A DNA stretch of 16,744 bases, from NCBI GenBank assembly GCA_910589665.1, contig CAJUTR010000035.1, forward strand, positions 1-16,744. The letters run 5' to 3'. A program made the position numbers and the translations under genes. The stretch comes from an uncultured Eubacterium sp. GTDB taxonomy: Bacteria > Bacillota > Clostridia > Lachnospirales > Lachnospiraceae. The notes under the pieces were generated by a model. The model saw only the letters and a program-made list of their open reading frames with translations, was not told where the DNA came from and ran no database searches. Below are positions 1-7,532 of this stretch, in pieces (within the stretch, counting starts at the first letter, position 1; every line of letters starts with the position of its first letter).

Positions 1-77
1 CCGGATTTTTACCCTGCTGGAATCAAGATTGAGAACTTGTTTCGCAATTACCTAATTTGTTATAACATGATTACGAT

Positions 78-800
78 TTAATCCCACCAAAAATACCAAA
101 CGTCAGATTCTTCAAGTCCGGCCGCTAACTCAGACACCTTATACGTAAGAGTACCCTGATCGATCCGATCCGGACAGAACGCGTAATGCTCTTTGGCCGC
201 TTCCATACTGTCCATATCATTTAATCCGGCAGGTGCGTAAAACTCCATGACATCATGGGTAAACACAGCAGGAACCGCCTTGTATTTCTCATACCAGTAT
301 TTACATACAGCGATCATTTCCTCCGGCGCCGGACACTCATTCCACCCTCCCATCGGCAGGTATCCCACGATCTCCCACGGTTTTTTAACCGGAACCTCTA
401 ACAACAGGGTGTCCGCTTCCAGCATTCCATCGTCAAAAGAACAATATGCGCTAAAACTGTGAAGCACCTCTCCTTGTGTCTCCTCTCCGATGAACTCTTC
501 CCAGTCTTTTTCCTCAAAGTCTTCGGTATACTCTTCCAGACGTTCTTTTAAGATATCCCTGCCGTTTTCTCCGCACCCGGCAATGATCTCTTCTCTGTCA
601 TATTCCTGTCCGGCCACTTCTTCCAGCCACCCCACTGCGTATTCATCCAAAGAGACGATGGCCGGATAAATCCCTTCCTCCGTCCTCTTTTCATACACGG
701 CTTTATATGCCTGTTCCACCAATTCAGGACTGCTTCCCTTTTCAAATACGGTATAGCGGCAATCAAAACGTTCCGCTATCTTCTTCGTTCTTTCCTCCAT
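78..800 (-). CDS. DUF4253 domain protein
   Basis: A 240-residue soluble acidic protein of unknown function. The C-terminal half (about residues 130-240) carries the features I associate with DUF4253: a PWEI/V-x-YLPMGGWNECP stretch, a KYWYEKYKAVPAVFTHDVMEF block, a KEHYAFCPDRIDQGT block and the terminal WYFWWD. The N-terminal half is Glu-rich and variable. There is no signal peptide or membrane segment. The ATG is preceded by GGAGGT with 6-7 nt spacing, which supports the start; the stop is TAA. DUF4253 proteins are often found near toxin-immunity or accessory genes, but no partner is visible here, so no function is assigned. The gene stands alone, and the left window edge lies 77 bp past its stop. 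Confidence 0.85.
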   Translation of the reverse strand: MEERTKKIAERFDCRYTVFEKGSSPELVEQAYKAVYEKRTEEGIYPAIVSLDEYAVGWLEEVAGQEYDREEIIAGCGENGRDILKERLEEYTEDFEEKDWEEFIGEETQGEVLHSFSAYCSFDDGMLEADTLLLEVPVKKPWEIVGYLPMGGWNECPAPEEMIAVCKYWYEKYKAVPAVFTHDVMEFYAPAGLNDMDSMEAAKEHYAFCPDRIDQGTLTYKVSELAAGLEESDVWYFWWD

Positions 801-903
801 AACCTTACCTCCACTGAGTCATCATTGTCAATCCAGCTTACCTTCTCTTCACTCCGTCCGTATCCGTTCCATCCGCTGCACAAACAAGCGTGATACGCAT
901 AAA

Positions 904-1128
904 ATGACATTAAATACTTACAATCCAGGAGAACAAAAGAAAATGTATTCGGATGGACTTACAAACACAGAACGCACCTAGTTAACAGGCATGTTCATCA
1001 CCCCGATCGAAGCCGGTTCCACCGTCGTACTCCGAAACAAATCCTCCTCCACGGACTATCTAGCCGGAACAGGAATTGACAACCAGGCGGTCAATCACGC
1101 ATCCATACTATTACAGCGGATCGCTTAA
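904..1128 (+). pseudogene. Remnant of a collagen-like/BclA-type C-terminal domain protein, in-frame TAG
   Basis: Seen: an in-frame reading of 74 codons interrupted only by a TAG at 979-981 and ended by TAA at 1126-1128. The second part reads LTGMFITPIEAGSTVVLRNK, then SSSTDYLAGTGIDNQAVNHA, then SILLQRIA. This resembles the last strands of the C1q/TNF-like jelly roll that ends many clostridial collagen-like surface proteins (motifs of the type L-G-F-T-L-AG-V-LRN and ASI-I-RI). The family match is my recollection and is uncertain. There is no ribosome binding site worth the name before 904 and no collagen repeat upstream, so this is most likely the 3' remnant of a larger gene, with the TAG replacing a CAG. 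Confidence 0.4.
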
Positions 1129-1172
1129 TTCTGATTTTAGTGTACCATACGTTCGTTCAAAAGACAACACCC

Positions 1173-1199
1173 CCCTCAGATATCCCCAATCTAAGAGGG
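1173..1199 (+). terminator. Hairpin downstream of the gene remnant
   Basis: Stem CCCTC-AGAT pairs with ATCT-(AA bulge)-GAGGG around a 7-nt loop. It is followed by the T-rich stretch TTGCTTTTCTTT after a few bases. It would act on + strand transcripts leaving the remnant at 904-1128. Confidence 0.4.
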
Positions 1200-1229
1200 A
1201 GTGGGATTGCTTTTCTTTATATGTAACTC

Positions 1230-1251
1230 CCCGTTAAGCGGGAATTTTTTT
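1230..1251 (+). terminator. Short hairpin with T7 run
   Basis: CCCG-TTAAG-CGGG followed by AA and seven T. The stem is short. It points in the + direction towards the convergent end of rlmH and may terminate read-through from the left. No equally good terminator was seen for rlmH on the minus strand. Confidence 0.45.
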
Positions 1252-1263
1252 ACAAAACTTCAT

Positions 1264-1743
1264 TTACTTATGATACGGTTCCCCCCTACTGATCCGATAC
1301 CCCCGGTAAATCTGCTCTAGCAAAATAACCCTCATCAACTGATGAGGAAATGTCATCTTCGAAAAACTCAATTCTTCATCCGCCCTCCCCAGCACCTGCT
1401 CCGACAAGCCGAGCGAGCCGCCGATCACAAAAACAACATGCCCCTTACCACTCATTCCAAACCCATCCAGCTTGCGCGAGAAGGCAACCGAGTCGTATTG
1501 ATCGCCTGTTATCGCCAGCGCTATGACATGATCTTCCCCTTTTATATGCCGCAGCAGGCGCTCCCCTTCTTTCTCCCGGATCAGCTCTTCCTCTCTCTCT
1601 GAGGCATGATCCGGCGTCTTCTCATCCGCCACCTCGGCCACATCCAGCTTCACATAACGGGACAGCCTTTTTGAATATTCATTTACCGCATCGCGCATAA
1701 ATTTCTCTTTCAGCTTCCCGACGCACAAGATCGTGATTTTCAA
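1264..1743 (-). CDS. rlmH: 23S rRNA (pseudouridine-1915-N3)-methyltransferase RlmH
   Basis: RlmH methylates N3 of pseudouridine 1915 in helix 69 of 23S rRNA using SAM, acting on assembled 70S ribosomes. The 159-residue length is that of the family. The N-terminus MKITILCVGKLKEKF, the SAM-binding trefoil-knot segment VFVIGGSLGLSEQV (residues 104-117) and the C-terminal block LSFSKMTFPHQLMR...LLEQIYRGYRISRGEPYHK are all present, so the enzyme looks intact. The ATG overlaps the end of the upstream histidine phosphatase gene by 4 nt, so translational coupling is likely. The stop is TAA. rlmH often sits alone in Firmicutes; the pairing with a phosphatase here is local. Confidence 0.97.
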   Translation of the reverse strand: MKITILCVGKLKEKFMRDAVNEYSKRLSRYVKLDVAEVADEKTPDHASEREEELIREKEGERLLRHIKGEDHVIALAITGDQYDSVAFSRKLDGFGMSGKGHVVFVIGGSLGLSEQVLGRADEELSFSKMTFPHQLMRVILLEQIYRGYRISRGEPYHK

Positions 1744-2336
1744 AACGGATCCCCACCTTTTTTATCTTTTGCCGGCCGGTACTGGAACGGACGCTTGTAG
1801 TCCGGTATCTCATACAAATACAAGATCCCGTTTTTTACGCGGCGCACTTCCTTTCCGATAAATCCCAGGCGGAAAAGCTCATAGATAAAATTAAAAATAA
1901 GAAATCCGTGGGAAACAATGAGCACATTATCTTTCGACCAGTCGATCTGACGAAAAAAGCGGCGGACACGTCTTCTCGTTCCCTTAATATCCTCCGGCTG
2001 GCTTTTCGACTTAAAAAACCAGGCCAGACGCCCGCAAAAATGCCAGACCGGAAACGGGAGTTTGATCCTGTCCGTGTGAATGAACGGAGCGTTGTCCACT
2101 TCCCGCAGAAGCTTATCGACAAAAATATTTCCGCTGTAAACTTCTTTTGCCGTCTCTACCGCCCGCTCCAAGTCACTGCAATAACATATATCCCATTGGA
2201 TCCCTGACATATTTACCTTTTTCTTCATAATCCGGGCATGTTCATATTTTTCTGACCACTCCCGGAACTCTTCCGACGTCATCATAAATTTATGGGGACA
2301 ATCCACTTTAAAATGTCTGACCAATCCTATTTTCAT
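1740..2336 (-). CDS. Histidine phosphatase superfamily protein
   Basis: A 198-residue protein of the phosphoglycerate-mutase-like (histidine phosphatase) superfamily. Visible catalytic elements are the N-terminal LVRHF (Arg7, His8; usual RHG, with Phe here for Gly), Arg58 in SDLERAVET, Glu79 in LLREVD, and the second histidine His143 in LIVSHGFL. The substrate cannot be told from sequence; such small stand-alone members act on phosphosugars, alpha-ribazole phosphate or other phosphomonoesters. The region around 100-130 is Arg/Lys- and Phe/Trp-rich. There is no signal peptide. The ATG follows GGGAGGA with 6-7 nt spacing. The gene ends inside the rlmH start (stop TGA) and forms a two-gene unit with it, divergent from pdxS. 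Confidence 0.9.
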   Translation of the reverse strand: MKIGLVRHFKVDCPHKFMMTSEEFREWSEKYEHARIMKKKVNMSGIQWDICYCSDLERAVETAKEVYSGNIFVDKLLREVDNAPFIHTDRIKLPFPVWHFCGRLAWFFKSKSQPEDIKGTRRRVRRFFRQIDWSKDNVLIVSHGFLIFNFIYELFRLGFIGKEVRRVKNGILYLYEIPDYKRPFQYRPAKDKKGGDPF

Positions 2337-2368
2337 CCGTATTCCTCCCGCATAATCCTTTGTCCATT

Positions 2369-2403
2369 ATTATAGTATAGCAAGAAGACACTACCCAATG
2401 CAA
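2369..2403 (-). promoter_or_regulatory. Probable promoter of the phosphatase-rlmH pair
   Basis: On the minus strand TTGCAT (2398-2403) is 18 nt from TATACT (2374-2379). An overlapping TATAAT lies at 2369-2374, 18 nt from a weaker TTGGGT. The start codon is about 35-40 nt downstream. This is motif matching only. Confidence 0.5.
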
Positions 2404-2470
2404 TGCTTTTTCAAAATTTTCTTTCAAACTGCAAAACACAAGATTCCCGTTACCCTCACCGCCGCAAGGG

Positions 2471-2499
2471 TTGACAATGAGAAAACACCGTACTATAAT
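2471..2499 (+). promoter_or_regulatory. Consensus sigma-A promoter of pdxST
   Basis: TTGACA (2471-2476), a 17-nt spacer, TATAAT (2494-2499): a perfect match to the vegetative consensus with optimal spacing. The expected transcript starts near 2506 and has a leader of about 40 nt before the pdxS start. The TTG that could open the reading frame at 2471 is the -35 box itself, so it cannot be the start codon. A T9 tract follows the -10 box. Confidence 0.88.
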
Positions 2500-2545
2500 T
2501 TTTTTTTGTAACGTACAGACTAACAGGATAAAGGAGACGCAGAGT

Positions 2546-3424
2546 ATGGATACTACAAACAGATACGAGTTAAACAAACAACTGGCACAGATGTTAAAAG
2601 GCGGTGTCATCATGGACGTGACTACGCCGGAACAGGCACGGATCGCGGAAGAAGCCGGCGCCTGCGCTGTCATGGCGCTAGAGCGGATCCCCGCGGACAT
2701 CAGGGCCGCAGGCGGTGTTTCCAGAATGAGCGACCCGAAAATGATCCGCGGGATCCAGGAAGCAGTAAGTATTCCTGTGATGGCAAAATGCCGGATCGGG
2801 CATTTCGCGGAAGCGCAGATTTTAGAAGCGATTGAAATTGATTATATTGATGAGAGCGAGGTATTATCCCCCGCCGATGATGTGTACCACATTGATAAAA
2901 CCAAATTCTCTGTTCCGTTTGTCTGCGGGGCAAAAGATCTCGGTGAGGCATTGCGCAGGATCAGCGAGGGCGCTTCCATGATCCGCACAAAAGGAGAACC
3001 GGGAACAGGAGATGTCGTACAGGCTGTCCGCCATATGCGCAAGATGAACCAGGAAATCGCAAAATTGACATCGATGCGGGAGGACGAGCTGTACCACACG
3101 GCCAAAGAACTAGAAGTCCCATACGAACTCGCCGCATACGTGCATGAAAACGGCCGGCTGCCCGTCGTAAATTTTGCTGCGGGAGGTGTGGCAACACCTG
3201 CGGATGCCGCTCTTATGATGCAGCTTGGCGCTGAAGGTGTTTTTGTGGGATCCGGCATTTTCAAATCCGGCGACCCGAAAAAAAGAGCCGCCGCCATCGT
3301 AAAAGCTGTTACAAATTTCAACGACGCCAAACTGCTGGCTGACTTATCCGAAGATCTCGGTGAGGCAATGGTCGGCATCAACGAGCAGGAAATCGAACTT
3401 CTCATGGCTGAAAGGGGAAAATAA
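2546..3424 (+). CDS. pdxS: Pyridoxal 5'-phosphate synthase lyase subunit PdxS
   Basis: PdxS condenses ribose 5-phosphate, glyceraldehyde 3-phosphate and ammonia (from PdxT) to PLP in the DXP-independent pathway; it forms a dodecameric (beta/alpha)8 barrel. At 292 residues from the ATG at 2546 the length is normal. Key residues known from the Bacillus enzyme fall at the same numbers: Asp24 (GGVIMD), Lys81 (MAKCRIGH) and Lys149 (IRTKGEPGTG). The phosphate-binding FAAGGVATPADAA loop is present. The start is set by AAGGAG at 2531-2536 with 9-nt spacing and by the promoter lying over the only upstream alternative. pdxT starts 2 nt after its TAA stop. Confidence 0.98.
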   Translation: MDTTNRYELNKQLAQMLKGGVIMDVTTPEQARIAEEAGACAVMALERIPADIRAAGGVSRMSDPKMIRGIQEAVSIPVMAKCRIGHFAEAQILEAIEIDYIDESEVLSPADDVYHIDKTKFSVPFVCGAKDLGEALRRISEGASMIRTKGEPGTGDVVQAVRHMRKMNQEIAKLTSMREDELYHTAKELEVPYELAAYVHENGRLPVVNFAAGGVATPADAALMMQLGAEGVFVGSGIFKSGDPKKRAAAIVKAVTNFNDAKLLADLSEDLGEAMVGINEQEIELLMAERGK

Positions 3425-3426
3425 CG

Positions 3427-4008
3427 ATGCGGATTGCTGTACTGGCTGTGCAGGGAGCATTTGCCGAACACGAAAACATGCTCTCCCTGTTGGGGGCTGA
3501 TTGTTTTGAAATACGAAAGAAAAAAGATCTGGAACAGGATTTTGACGGCCTGATCCTTCCGGGCGGCGAGAGCACCGTGATGGGAAAACTGTTACAGGAA
3601 CTGGATCTGTTCCATCCGCTTCATGAAAAAATCAAACAGGGACTTCCGGTACTGGGAACATGTGCCGGCCTGATCCTTTTGGCCGAGAACCTATCGAATG
3701 ATGAAAATGTCTATTTTGGCACCCTGCCTGTTACCGTCAGACGAAATGCCTACGGCAGGCAGTTGTCCAGTTTTTATACCGAAGGAGAAGTAACCGGGAT
3801 TGGGACGGTTCCGATGGCATTTATACGGGCGCCCTTTGTGGAACGCACTGGTGAGGGCACGGAAATCATCGCCCGCGTGGACGGAAACATCGTCGGCGTA
3901 AAGTATCAGAACCAGATCGGCATCTCATTTCATCCCGAAGTCACCGCCTGCACAAAGATACACGAATATTTTCTGGGAATCTGCCGTTCTTTTAAAGAAA
4001 ATATTTAA
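3427..4008 (+). CDS. pdxT: Pyridoxal 5'-phosphate synthase glutaminase subunit PdxT
   Basis: PdxT is a class-I glutamine amidotransferase that hydrolyses glutamine and channels ammonia to PdxS. It has 193 residues. The triad is complete: Cys79 in GTCAGLILL, and His169 and Glu171 in SFHPEVT. The oxyanion-hole segment LILPGGEST (42-50) and the RRNAYGRQ block (105-112) are also typical. The gene is separated from pdxS by 2 nt, so the two are surely co-transcribed and probably translationally coupled. The stop is TAA; a strong terminator lies about 125 nt downstream. Confidence 0.98.
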   Translation: MRIAVLAVQGAFAEHENMLSLLGADCFEIRKKKDLEQDFDGLILPGGESTVMGKLLQELDLFHPLHEKIKQGLPVLGTCAGLILLAENLSNDENVYFGTLPVTVRRNAYGRQLSSFYTEGEVTGIGTVPMAFIRAPFVERTGEGTEIIARVDGNIVGVKYQNQIGISFHPEVTACTKIHEYFLGICRSFKENI

Positions 4009-4071
4009 TTTTTTGTACAAAAATCATTTTTGACACAAAAATGACACATTCTCTTAGTATTATAATAATCG

Positions 4072-4128
4072 GAAAGTATAAACTTTCTACTCCCACCCTA
4101 TTATACGCTTAGGTACCCTCGGGGTACC
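4072..4128 (+). other. Two hairpins between pdxT and its terminator
   Basis: GAAAGT-ATAA-ACTTTC (4072-4087) is a perfect 6-bp stem with a tetraloop. GGTACCC-TCG-GGGTACC (4112-4128) is a 7-bp stem with a 3-nt loop. Together with the terminator at 4131-4166 they give three consecutive stems after pdxT. They could be a structured 3' UTR or a small RNA; a TTGACA (4030-4035) lies upstream, but its spacing to a TATA-like box is not canonical. Confidence 0.4.
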
Positions 4129-4130
4129 AC

Positions 4131-4166
4131 AAAAGACACCTCCTCCCAGAGGTGTCTTTTGTTTTT
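4131..4166 (+). terminator. Intrinsic terminator of pdxST
   Basis: Perfect 12-bp stem AAAAGACACCTC / GAGGTGTCTTTT with a 6-nt loop, then G and T5. The A-rich 5' arm could also let it work on the minus strand. Confidence 0.9.
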
Positions 4167-4209
4167 ATCAAACAGAACGATTGATCCCTATTTAGGCCGC
4201 ATAGAAAAC

Positions 4210-4241
4210 AAAAAAGCGCCGGAACATCCGACGCTTTTTTT
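4210..4241 (-). terminator. Terminator of the rex-ndoA operon
   Basis: The + strand reads AAAAAAGCG-C-CGG, a short loop, CCG-A-CGCTTTTTTT: a 9-bp plus 3-bp stem with one mismatch and T runs on both strands. It lies just past the ndoA stop, so it would end the minus-strand operon and also catch + strand read-through. Confidence 0.85.
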
Positions 4242-4251
4242 ATACTCATTT

Positions 4252-4620
4252 TCACTGGCTTTGCTGTTTATCATATGTATCGAGGGCAAGACTGACCTCC
4301 AGCGCCCGGTTGATTTTTTTCAACACCGCTTCATCCAAATGGCACACCTTCTCCTTCAGCCTTGACTTGTCAATTGTCCTGACCTGCTCCAAAAGGATCA
4401 CAGAATCTTTTACAATACCATAACTCTCGGAATCAAGGGCAATGTGTGTGGGCAGCTTTGCCTTATTCATCTTCGATGTGATCGCCGCGCAGATCACGGT
4501 GGGACTGTATCGGTTTCCCATATCATTCTGTATGATCAAAACCGGCCGCACACCACCCTGTTCAGAGCCCACAACCGGTCTCAGATCCGCGTAATAAATA
4601 TCGCCTCTTTTTACAACCAT
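4252..4620 (-). CDS. ndoA: EndoA/MazF-type endoribonuclease toxin
   Basis: Sequence-specific mRNA interferase of the MazF/PemK family, closest in feel to Bacillus EndoA. It has 122 residues. The start MVVKRGDIYYADL, then GSEQGGVRPVLIIQND, with Arg25 and Thr48 (AAITSK) at the catalytic positions known from Bacillus MazF, and DSVILLEQVRTIDKSRL in the C-terminal half. It should be active as a fold. It is preceded by AAGGGAG and lies 128 nt downstream of alr, the place it has in Bacillus, but the antitoxin gene (ndoAI/mazE) normally between them is missing: all three minus-strand frames of the gap are closed by stops. It is probably co-transcribed from the rex promoter or from a weak internal one. 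Stop TGA. Confidence 0.95.
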   Translation of the reverse strand: MVVKRGDIYYADLRPVVGSEQGGVRPVLIIQNDMGNRYSPTVICAAITSKMNKAKLPTHIALDSESYGIVKDSVILLEQVRTIDKSRLKEKVCHLDEAVLKKINRALEVSLALDTYDKQQSQ

Positions 4621-4748
4621 TGTACTTACTCCCTTATATTGTATTTTTACCTATGTAATGTCCAAATTCATGAACTACAAGGATTTATAGCCTATTATTA
4701 CCAATATACGAGAGTTTATACTAAAATGGCACACAATAACCGAAAATG

Positions 4749-5894
4749 CTACTCCATCACATATTTGCGGGGAACCCTGGCACTGATGCCGCACGCATAC
4801 TCATAATTAAAAGAATGTGCCAGTCCGGCCACCTCTTCGATGGAAATCGCATGTTCTCCGTCCGTACCGATCAGCGTAACGGTATCGCCGGCACAGACGT
4901 CCGACAGATCCGTCACATCCACCATAAACTGGTCCATGCAGATCCTTCCAATAATCGGCGCATACTGTCCGTGGATCAAAACCCGCCCTTTTCCAGACAG
5001 ATCTCGCCTGACTCCATCCGCGTAACCGACTGGGACCGTAGCCACGACTGTCTCCCGGCTGGCCGTAAACGTGCCGCCATATCCCACACTCGTTCCGGGA
5101 TGAACCGTCTTGACAAACGAGACGAGCGACTTCCATTGAAGTGCCGGGCGGATGTGAAGCTTCTCCTTTGGCACCATCTCCGAAGGGTACAGACCATAAG
5201 TCGTGATACCAGAACGGACCATATCAAGATACGCTTCTGGAAAATGTATGATGGAAGCACTGTTCGCCGCATGTTTGAGCGGTATATGGATACCGCGTCC
5301 CTCGAGTTCCCGCACAAATATAATAAATTTTTCAAACGGCTCACGCGCCGCCTCGGATGTCTCCTCATCCGCCCTGGCAAAATGGGTGAAAATCCCCTCT
5401 AGACAGATACCCGGAAGTTCGCTGATCGCTCGTATGACGTCTATGTTATCCCGTACGGGCAGAAAACCGATCCGGCTCATCCCCGTATCAACCTTAATAT
5501 GAATCTTTGCCGTCTTTCCGAGCCTTACTGCAGCTTCACTCAGCTCCTTTGCCATCGGATACGAATACACGGTCTGGGAAATATCATGAGAGATCAGTTC
5601 CTCAAACCAGCCGCTCCCCGTATATCCCAAAATGAGGATCATTTTCCCGATCCCCTGCTGCCTCAGATGCAGCGCTTCTTCCGCCAACGCCACCCCATAG
5701 GCATCCACAAGGTCATCTAGCGCCTCCGCCACCGGAACATCACCGTGACCGTAGGCATCCGCCTTAATGACCGCCATGATCTTTACATGGCTGCCCACCC
5801 GTTTCCTCTCTTCTAAAATGTTATGCCGGATCGCCCCTAAGTTAATCTCCGCATACGTCCGGCTGTATTCTTTTTGGTCCGTCTCTCTTTCCAT
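4749..5894 (-). CDS. alr: Alanine racemase
   Basis: PLP enzyme interconverting L- and D-alanine for peptidoglycan. It has 381 residues, the normal length. The PLP lysine is Lys44 in AVIKADAYGHG. The catalytic tyrosine is Tyr272 in SVGYGGTF. VDTGMSRIGF (135-144) and RICMDQFMVDVTD (317-329) are also family motifs. The ATG is preceded by GAGAGG at about 10 nt. The stop is TAG, which shows that TAG ends a normal-length essential gene in this genome. It lies 59 nt after nnr and 128 nt before ndoA in the minus-strand operon. Confidence 0.97.
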   Translation of the reverse strand: MERETDQKEYSRTYAEINLGAIRHNILEERKRVGSHVKIMAVIKADAYGHGDVPVAEALDDLVDAYGVALAEEALHLRQQGIGKMILILGYTGSGWFEELISHDISQTVYSYPMAKELSEAAVRLGKTAKIHIKVDTGMSRIGFLPVRDNIDVIRAISELPGICLEGIFTHFARADEETSEAAREPFEKFIIFVRELEGRGIHIPLKHAANSASIIHFPEAYLDMVRSGITTYGLYPSEMVPKEKLHIRPALQWKSLVSFVKTVHPGTSVGYGGTFTASRETVVATVPVGYADGVRRDLSGKGRVLIHGQYAPIIGRICMDQFMVDVTDLSDVCAGDTVTLIGTDGEHAISIEEVAGLAHSFNYEYACGISARVPRKYVME

Positions 5895-5953
5895 GATGTT
5901 TTAACCTCTCACAATCAACCAATATCGTAATCCCCGTCACATGTACCGGGACG

Positions 5954-7462
5954 TTAACCGCCTTCCGGGCGAGAAAAACCCAAAACAGCCTTCAATCCCT
6001 CGATCAGACCGGAAGCAGTCAGGGAGTACTCACTGCAAACGCGCGAACCGTGATCGCCCGCCAGGCCGTGGACGTAAACGCCCGCTTTTGCCGCCGTGAA
6101 CGCATCGGCTCCCTGCACCAGAAAACCGGCAATAACGCCCGTCAGCACATCGCCGCTCCCTCCGGTTCCCATACCGGAATTTCCCGAAACATTGACATAA
6201 ATCTCCCGCCCATTACTTACGACAGTCCTCGCATCCTTCCCGGCTACGATGACGCCCGTCCTCTCGGCAAAATCACGTACTTCCCCTAAAAAATCCTCCT
6301 TTAGACGTGGAATTTCTTTTCCTGAGATGGCAGAAAATTCTTTGGGATGGGGTGTCAGGATCACATTGTTTCTTCCTTTCAGCATCTCCGCCTGACAGAG
6401 TGTGATTCCATCCCCGTCTAAAACGACCGGCTTGTCACAGTGGCCGAGCACATAGGACACGATATTCCCCGCCCGCGCGCTCTGTCCGAGTCCCAGTCCG
6501 AGAACGACACAGTCCGCCCAGGAAACAGCCTCTTTAAGCGCCTCCTGATCCACCACTTCTTCCGCTTTATCATAACTGCAAAACAGCGCTTCCGGTAAAG
6601 CGGATAGCAATATCTCCCGATTCGCCATCATAGAACAAACCTTTACAAGGCCCGCGCCTGCCGCGTACGCCGCCTGTGCAGAAAACAGGGGCGCGCCGCT
6701 CATCCCCTCGCTCCCTCCGATGACAGACACCCGGCCAAACGTGCCCTTATGCCCGTCAGGGGGTCGCGTAGGAACGATCCGCGCCAGGTCATCCGGTTCA
6801 TAATAATAGGCCGGATTTTCCACGGCCTCATAACTCACTTCCGGGTATCCGATATCCCCGACGATCACTTTGCCTGCATACCGGCATCCCGGGTAGAGGA
6901 CGAGCCCCCGCTTATTTGCTCCAAACGTAACTGTCACATCCGCTCTCACCGCGACATTCATGACCGATCCGTTATCACCATGAATGCCGGAAGGAATGTC
7001 CGCGGCATACACTTTTTTCCGCGCGGCATTGACAGCACAAATGACCGTCTCATACACGCCTGACACCGCACGGTTCAGACCGACTCCAAACATGGCGTCT
7101 ACGATCACATCATAAACTGGCGAGCCGACCGCATCCGACTGGACAGCCGGCACCTTACAAGCAGCTGCCAGCGCCATCTGCGTCTTTGCGTCCGCCGACA
7201 TCCGCTCCGGATCTCCGACGAGTAAAACAGCGGCACGGTATCCCTGCTGTTTCAGCAGCCGCGCCGCTGCCAGGCCATCGCCGCCGTTATTTCCCGTGCC
7301 ACAAACGAACAAAAAGCCGCTCCGCCTGTCCTCCCTCTCCATCAGAACGGAAGCCAGCGTCATCGCCGCTTTTTCCATCAATACCAGTCCCGGAAAGCCG
7401 ACCTTTTGGATCGCATGTTCATCCAGCGCTTTCGCCTCTCCGGCGGTCAATAAATATCTCAA
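5954..7462 (-). CDS. nnr: Bifunctional NAD(P)H-hydrate epimerase / ADP-dependent dehydratase
   Basis: Repairs damaged NADHX/NADPHX. The N-terminal YjeF_N epimerase domain (about 1-210) has FVCGTGNNGGDGLAAARLL, VDAMFGVGLNR and AADIPSGIHGDNG. The C-terminal ribokinase-like dehydratase domain (about 225-495) has HKGTFGRVSVIGGSEGMSGA, ILTPHPKEFSAI and the GNSGMGTGGSGDVLTG anion-hole segment with its catalytic Asp. The length matches the fused family. The ATG at 7468 directly abuts the GGGGAGGA ribosome site, which is too close. The TTG at 7462 (6 nt spacing) gives the usual MRYLLTAGEAK start, so I prefer it, although the ATG at 7468 remains possible. It sits between acpS and alr in the operon. 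Stop TAA. Confidence 0.96.
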   Translation of the reverse strand: MRYLLTAGEAKALDEHAIQKVGFPGLVLMEKAAMTLASVLMEREDRRSGFLFVCGTGNNGGDGLAAARLLKQQGYRAAVLLVGDPERMSADAKTQMALAAACKVPAVQSDAVGSPVYDVIVDAMFGVGLNRAVSGVYETVICAVNAARKKVYAADIPSGIHGDNGSVMNVAVRADVTVTFGANKRGLVLYPGCRYAGKVIVGDIGYPEVSYEAVENPAYYYEPDDLARIVPTRPPDGHKGTFGRVSVIGGSEGMSGAPLFSAQAAYAAGAGLVKVCSMMANREILLSALPEALFCSYDKAEEVVDQEALKEAVSWADCVVLGLGLGQSARAGNIVSYVLGHCDKPVVLDGDGITLCQAEMLKGRNNVILTPHPKEFSAISGKEIPRLKEDFLGEVRDFAERTGVIVAGKDARTVVSNGREIYVNVSGNSGMGTGGSGDVLTGVIAGFLVQGADAFTAAKAGVYVHGLAGDHGSRVCSEYSLTASGLIEGLKAVLGFSRPEGG

Positions 7463-7532
7463 ATCCATTCCTCCCCGTACCAGTGCGCGGTATCACCCAC
7501 ATGACGCCAAATGGGAGACGCCGCACAAATCG

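Noticed and set aside
2471..2545. N-terminal extension of pdxS from a TTG at 2471
   Set aside because: The TTG is the first base triplet of a perfect -35 box, and the extension lies upstream of the transcript start; the ATG at 2546 has AAGGAG at 9 nt and gives the family length and residue numbering.
2842..3471. 209-codon minus-strand frame opposite pdxS
   Set aside because: Antisense shadow of pdxS; Ser/Ala-rich translation without domain or start signals.
4746..5402. 218-codon + strand frame opposite alr
   Set aside because: Antisense shadow of a clearly coding alanine racemase gene; Arg/His/Ser-rich translation with no domain.
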